Source: Bradyrhizobium sp. KBS0727 (GTDB taxonomy: Bacteria > Pseudomonadota > Alphaproteobacteria > Rhizobiales > Xanthobacteraceae). From it: 64,000 bases of DNA. The notes below the pieces were generated by a model. The model did no database searches. It was not told where the DNA came from and was given only the letters and a program-made list of their open reading frames with translations. Positions 60,247 to 64,000 of the stretch are shown here, one piece after another (positions within the stretch are counted from its first letter, which is position 1; each line of letters starts with the position of its first letter). Made by a program: the position numbers and the translations under genes. Location: assembly GCF_005937885.2 (NCBI RefSeq), contig NZ_CP042176.1, forward strand, positions 3,777,501 to 3,841,500, read 5' to 3'.

Positions 60247-61080
60247 ATGAATATGTTCGTCTCGTCCGCGGCGGTTGCCGCTGCGCCAGCTGTTGCCATG
60301 AACTCGGCCGCCCATGAGCCGCCCTCGGTCGATCACAAAGCCATCCTGGCTCGCGTCGAGCAAATCGTCGATCTGCTCCGCACGCGATATATCTGCGAGG
60401 GGTGGAAGATGGATGAGGGCAGTGCGGCGCGCGCTTTGGATTATTTCAAGCGGCACGTCTATGGGCCTGCCTTCAAGGATGAAGATGAGGACACGGCTGC
60501 ATACTATCAGGCGTTAGAATTCTTCAGTTCGCACGGTCAGAGCCTTGACTGGATCCATGGCGGCAATCCCGGGGGGATGATTTGCACGCTTGCGCACCAT
60601 TCGAAGCGCGCAAACGAAGCCGGAGACGCTCAACTGAGTGCGCTGGAGGAGGAGATCTTCGAGCTCAATGAATTGTACCATGAGCATGACGAGGAAATAT
60701 GTCGGCTCCAAGCCGCCTGGGTGGGCGAACTTCATCGGCTCGAGGATCTTCGGTGGACCGGAGGCGTCTACTCAACCGCAAAGGAAAACTGGGAAACCGT
60801 TAAAGCTATGCCAGAAGCCAAGGAGCAGTCCCGCCTTGTCGCACTCACTGAACGGCATGGGCAGAAGATGGATGCGCTGATCAAGCAGATGTGGACGACA
60901 CCCGCGAGTACGCCGGAGGGGCGGCGCTCGAAGCTGTTAGTCCTGCTCGTTTGCGTCATGGGAGACAAATGGACTGTGGTCGATGAAGACGCGGACTGGG
61001 AGATTGAGCTGGCCCGAAAGCTGATGATCGAGTTTGTGGGCGGTGAGCCGGCGAGGGAGCTACTGGGCCAATTTGCCTGA
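60247..61080 (+). CDS. Hypothetical protein (277 aa), mostly helical
   Basis: 277 residues with a strong ribosome site (CAGGAGG) before ATG 60247. The start MNMFVSSAAVAAAPAVAMNS is Ala-rich and then comes a charged, largely helical body (DHKAILARVEQIVDLLRTRY, EEEIFELNELYHEHDEEICR, ARKLMIEFVGGEPARELLGQ). From memory, proteins opening with the same Ala-rich block occur in many copies in Bradyrhizobium accessory regions, with differing bodies. Function unknown. A 9-bp hairpin terminator follows. Confidence 0.75.
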   Translation: MNMFVSSAAVAAAPAVAMNSAAHEPPSVDHKAILARVEQIVDLLRTRYICEGWKMDEGSAARALDYFKRHVYGPAFKDEDEDTAAYYQALEFFSSHGQSLDWIHGGNPGGMICTLAHHSKRANEAGDAQLSALEEEIFELNELYHEHDEEICRLQAAWVGELHRLEDLRWTGGVYSTAKENWETVKAMPEAKEQSRLVALTERHGQKMDALIKQMWTTPASTPEGRRSKLLVLLVCVMGDKWTVVDEDADWEIELARKLMIEFVGGEPARELLGQFA

Positions 61081-61103
61081 ACACCCGGGCAATCGTGAGG
61101 GCC

Positions 61104-61128
61104 GCCCGCCGGTTCACGCCCGGCGGGC
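61104..61128. terminator. Bidirectional hairpin between convergent genes
   Basis: GCCCGCCGG (61104-61112) pairs exactly with CCGGCGGGC (61120-61128) around a 7-nt loop. It sits between the hypothetical gene ending 61080 and the small membrane gene whose stop (61114-61116) is inside the loop. No U-tract. Confidence 0.6.
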
Positions 61129-61256
61129 CAACACGACGAGCGCGGCGATACAAAACAGAATTATCAGCAGTGCACCTATACCAAGCGGGCCTTCGGCCGC
61201 GAGCCTTGCAAGTAGTCTCCGAGCTTGATGGCGATCGTGTTGGGTCCGGTGAACAT
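61114..61256 (-). pseudogene. Small single-TM protein gene broken by a one-base deletion
   Basis: ATG 61256 has GGAGG close upstream and opens MFTGPNTIAIKLGDYL. In that frame translation turns to QGSRPKARLV and stops at 61176. One frame over, the same DNA reads ARLAAEGPLGIGALLIILFC and IAALVVLARRA to a TGA at 61114-61116, a perfect transmembrane helix with a basic end. Adding one base after GDYL gives a coherent 47-residue membrane protein. The gene is therefore frame-broken, or read by frameshifting. Confidence 0.6.
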
Positions 61257-61582
61257 GGTGGCCTCCGATTCTTCGAGGCTTCCCATTCGTGGCAGATCGA
61301 AAAAATCGGCAACGCACCGGATGAAGTGTAAGTGTACGCTGAAACGCGCGTAGAACTGCGCTAATTTAGCATTATATAGCAATATCAATATGTTATGATG
61401 TATATGGCGGAAGGGGTGTCCTGTCAACCACATTGATTTTGCTTGTTTTTCCGAGGTCAAAATAGCCAAACCCACGGTCTCGCCTACGGCATTGACAGTC
61501 ACGCAGGTCGCCGAAATCAGAATAGTTAAACCGAACCCGGCGGTCGGACGCCGGACATGCATTTCCGCTCTGCCCAAGCAAC
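61257..61582. other. AT-richer intergenic region
   Basis: 326 bp, notably AT-rich around 61360-61410 (TTATATAGCAATATCAATATG), likely the promoter area of the small membrane gene. Two similar ~20-bp stretches (GGTCAAAATAGCCAAACC near 61454 and AATCAGAATAGTTAAACC near 61515) form an imperfect direct repeat. No gene seen. Confidence 0.45.
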
Positions 61583-62213
61583 TCAGACATCAACTTGTTC
61601 CGCAATCGCCAGCGCATCATCAACCTCGATGCCGAGATACCGAACCGTACTTTCGATCTTAGTATGTCCGAGCAACAGTTGGACGGCCCTTAGGTTGCCT
61701 GTCCGGCGATAGATCAAGGTAGCTTTTGTGCGGCGCAATGAATGCGTCCCAAACAGTCTCGGGTCCAGTCCGACGCTGCCGATCCACTCCGAGACGAGGC
61801 GGGCGTATTGGCGGGTTGTCAAACTGCGCTCAGGACCGCGACGGCCGGTCGCCAGGCCGTTTACCTGTGGCCTGTAGATAGTCATCGACCGCGCGGCGGG
61901 TCTGTTCGCTCAATTCAAATCTGACAGGCCGCCCGGTTTTCTTTTGCCGGACAGTTGCGCGATCGGCCGTATGTCCGCCTGCGGCGATATCCTCGACTCG
62001 GATTGCGACGACATCACAGCCACGAAGAAGCTTACTGTCGATTGCCAGATTGAACATTGCCAGATCCCGAACGCGGCCATCGATCTGGAGCTTTGTCCGG
62101 ATCGACCAGACGTGTTTGGGTCGCAGCGGCGGCTTTGCCCCGGTCAGCTTTCCCTTGTTCCACGGCACTCGCTTGGGCGAGGGGGCAGCTTTCACTTGAT
62201 CCTGCATGGCCAT
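61583..62213 (-). pseudogene. Tyrosine recombinase/integrase broken by frameshift
   Basis: Two minus-strand frames join into one phage-type integrase. The first part (ATG 62213 to a stop near 61830) gives VPWNKGKLTGAKPPLRPKHV, AMFNLAIDSKLLRGCDVVAI and VRQKKTGRPVRFELSEQTR. The second part (to 61583) gives RRGPERSLTTRQYARLVSEW, the catalytic box GTHSLRRTKATLIYR, LLLGHTKIESTVRYL with the tyrosine and AIAEQVDV. They break after ATGKRPGD, where a few residues including an expected FLF-like segment are missing, so a short deletion with frame change is likely. There is also an extra Leu codon (LL) in AIDSKLLRG. Catalytic Arg, His-x-x-Arg and Tyr are split or intact, but no whole enzyme is made. Confidence 0.75.
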
Positions 62214-62902
62214 ACTCCTCGGCTCGGTTACAGAGGCGAGAAGCGTGTGCCACCGGATTAGGCATTGGTTATCAGTTCGGTTTTCGGACTAACCGGTCGG
62301 GCGGAAAACGCCCTTTGGCGTTTGACCTTCTGACCATGTCCGCTCCTGAGGGGATTTTGTTGCAAAAGTCGAAAATCGAATGACCGCAAAAATCTCGCAA
62401 AAGCTGATCTTTGGACTTCTCTGCTGCTGCATCGTTCTTCAGCGCCACTACTGAGACCCGTGATCGATTCTGGATGAAGCGATATGGTCCCTCACGCCGC
62501 GGCGGGTAAAACGCCTCAGTGGCTCTAAGAATTTTTGTTCGCCACCCCAAAAAGACTTTTGCAACAATATCGGCACTTTTCGGACATGGTGCGATGTCCG
62601 AGTTGAGTCTGCTTTCGGGGGTAATGCGGAAGTTGGATTTCGAGCCCACCAAGGGCAGCTTATGGCGCGAAACGGTCATTCGTGCTCCCTGAATCCATCG
62701 CAAGCCCATGGTATCTTTGAGAACTACCAAATTAACACTCAGTAGCGAGTGATGAACGGCTTGAGTTGGTGTGGCGGGAGAGTAGGTGCTCGCAGGGCGA
62801 ATTGCGGTAAACGGAATCTCACGAGATGGTCATTGCGGTAGCGAGCCTCGTTCAGCTCCCTCAGTTGCGACTCTGGCGTCGGAGTAGAAGCAGGAGATAA
62901 TC
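62214..62902. other. Gene-poor stretch with repeat-like hairpins
   Basis: About 690 bp. A minus-strand frame is open from 62272 to 62730 (152 codons) but reads through perfect palindromes, AAACGCC-CTTT-GGCGTTT (62306-62323) and CGGACAT-GGTGCG-ATGTCCG (62581-62600), and has no protein-like pattern, so I treat it as non-coding or a relic. Phrases such as GACCGCAAAAATCTCGCAAA look like a dispersed repeat. The right end should hold the promoter of the DUF2066 gene. Confidence 0.5.
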
Positions 62903-63772
62903 GTGGTTACTCGGCATGCGACAAAACGCCAGCGGCACTTGATATGTCTTAGTGCGGTACGCGCCATAATCAAGATATCGCTTACAGCTGTGTTGATGTG
63001 TTGCACCGGCACAATGGCGACCGAAGCGGCTGACCTATATCGAGCGCAGGCAATCGTCACGGGCCAAGGCGAGGCAAACCGCATCATCGGCTTCGCCTCT
63101 TGTTTGGAGGACGTTCTCATAAAAGTATCCGGTGCGCAGAAGCTTGCGGGCGACCGTCGATTGGCAGCATACAAACCGAAGGCGAAAGGTTTCGTCAGGG
63201 CATTTAGCTATCACGACCAAATGTCGGGCACTCCAACTCGCGACGAGCAGGGCACCCGCGATCGACCATACGATCTGATCGTCGACTTTGATGAAAAGAA
63301 AATCGACGACGTTCTCAAGGCACTTGGCCTCAAGCCGTGGCTTTCACGCCGTCCGGTCCTTGGGGTCTTTGTCGAGATGCAACAAGACCTGAAAAAGTAC
63401 ATGGTCACAGCTGATGCAGACCAGTCCGAATTACAACGTGAATCACTGCTCGCAGCAGCCGGCAAGCGGGGGATGACTATTGCGTTGCCCGGCGTGGCAG
63501 CATTGGCGAAATTGAGCATCAATGGCGTGGGGCTCAGGACGATGACTTCCTCGACATTGGCTTCGGTCGCGGCCCAGCAGGGTGGGGAAATCGCTCTGGT
63601 CGGGCGATTGGTCTGGGTCGATCGGGAGCTCGGATGGGCCACGCAGTGGCAGATGGACTGGCAGAGCCGGACACACCGATGGCAGGTTCGCGGAGTCACG
63701 TTTGATGAAGCTTTCCGACGCGGCATCGGCGGCGCTGCTCAGATTTTATCAAACAACGGCGATCCGGCATAG
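62903..63772 (+). CDS. Exported DUF2066-domain protein
   Basis: 289 residues. The N-terminus carries a basic stretch followed by a hydrophobic segment (IIKISLTAVLMCCTGTMATEA), so a signal peptide or signal anchor; a later start (GTG/ATG) is possible. The DUF2066 body begins DLYRAQAIVTGQGEANRIIG and includes CLEDVLIKVSGAQKLAGD, PYDLIVDFDEKKIDDVLKAL and GGEIALVGRLVWVDRELGW. DUF2066 proteins are periplasmic, of unknown role. It looks intact among broken neighbours. The frame opens with ATG-independent start GTG 62903 or a nearby alternative. Confidence 0.8.
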   Translation: MVTRHATKRQRHLICLSAVRAIIKISLTAVLMCCTGTMATEAADLYRAQAIVTGQGEANRIIGFASCLEDVLIKVSGAQKLAGDRRLAAYKPKAKGFVRAFSYHDQMSGTPTRDEQGTRDRPYDLIVDFDEKKIDDVLKALGLKPWLSRRPVLGVFVEMQQDLKKYMVTADADQSELQRESLLAAAGKRGMTIALPGVAALAKLSINGVGLRTMTSSTLASVAAQQGGEIALVGRLVWVDRELGWATQWQMDWQSRTHRWQVRGVTFDEAFRRGIGGAAQILSNNGDPA

Positions 63773-63817
63773 CCGGGCAGAACGCGACGTTGATAGAATT
63801 AGACCGTCATGAAGGCT

Positions 63818-63855
63818 GTCGAACGACCGCTCCTGGCGCAAAGCGGCCGTTCGAC
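63818..63855. repeat. 14-bp near-perfect palindrome
   Basis: GTCGAACGACCGCT (63818-63831) and AGCGGCCGTTCGAC (63842-63855) pair with one mismatch around a ten-base loop. Non-coding, between the DUF2066 gene and the next minus-strand gene. It may act as a terminator (no U-tract) or be a dispersed palindrome. Confidence 0.55.
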
Positions 63856-63948
63856 AAAGTTCCGACGTCAGCAAACCCGAAATCAGCCAAGGCTAAGCGC
63901 GTCGTGCGCTTTTCCGAGCCGAGCCTTTGATGGACGCTGCAAGGCCGG

Positions 63949-64000
63949 CTACCAGTCATCGTCGTAGATCCACTCTCCTCGGAATCGAGGCGGCGCTCTT
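63949..64000 (-). CDS. C-terminal end of a minus-strand gene, rest outside window
   Basis: The minus strand ending at a TAG (63949-63951) reads RAPPRFRGEWIYDDDW, an acidic/aromatic tail that looks like a real protein end. The start lies beyond base 64000. Too short to name. Confidence 0.35.
   Translation of the reverse strand, partial: RAPPRFRGEWIYDDDW

Noticed and set aside
61257..62902. tRNA or att site near the integrase remnant
   Set aside because: No cloverleaf or clear direct-repeat pair could be found by eye.

Overview
The window is about 64 kb of high-GC alphaproteobacterial chromosome. Gene content and protein style (NasT/NasS nitrate control, Bug-type binding proteins, LTXXQ-type periplasmic proteins, paralogous small hypotheticals, REP-like palindromes reading 'CGTCATGCCCGG') point to Bradyrhizobium or a close relative in the Nitrobacteraceae. 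This is inference from recognised families; no search was run.

Layout. 1-2.4 kb: the end of a quinone oxidoreductase, a REP-like palindrome and an acetylornithine-type aminotransferase. 2.4-3.7 kb: rimO. 3.8-9.3 kb: a nitrate assimilation block with nasT and nasS overlapping, then nirA and a flavodoxin-less CysJ-like reductase overlapping. A good sigma-54 promoter and a structured leader lie in front of nirA. 9.7-13.7 kb: the 5-oxoprolinase genes pxpB-pxpC-pxpA, divergent from an RraA-like protein and a cupin. 13.8-16.7 kb: DUF2147, a PheC-like cyclohexadienyl dehydratase, DUF1993 and a hypothetical gene. 16.8-23.8 kb: a minus-strand operon with a carbohydrate-type ABC importer, a D-2-hydroxyacid dehydrogenase and an amidase. 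24.3-30.8 kb: an LTXXQ protein, an MFS/acyl-CoA-dehydrogenase-like/VOC catabolic cluster, PilZ, a Bug-type binding protein and a DsbA-like protein.

31-46 kb is the most striking part. A 755-residue SARP/BTAD-TPR regulator is divergent from a single 12.7-kb gene for a 4238-residue VCBS/cadherin/RTX surface or secreted protein. That protein has nine N-terminal VCBS repeats, several in exact 312-nt register with an alternating A-B pattern, and two colinear copies of a ~1.2-kilo-residue RTX/beta-roll/serralysin-C-terminal module separated by cadherin-like repeats. No type I secretion genes are in the window.

46.3-50.9 kb: a histone-deacetylase-family amidohydrolase, a two-domain LTXXQ-like protein and a run of small genes, including a 48-residue protein. 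50.9-55.2 kb: an RND efflux pump operon with an inverted repeat upstream that could be an operator. 55.3-56.7 kb: gene-poor repeat DNA with gene remnants. 56.8-59 kb: a membrane-fused spermidine-synthase-like protein. 59.3-64 kb: an accessory stretch with small hypotheticals, a frame-broken tyrosine recombinase, a frame-broken single-TM protein, a DUF2066 protein and the end of another gene. No rRNA, tRNA or CRISPR array was recognised.
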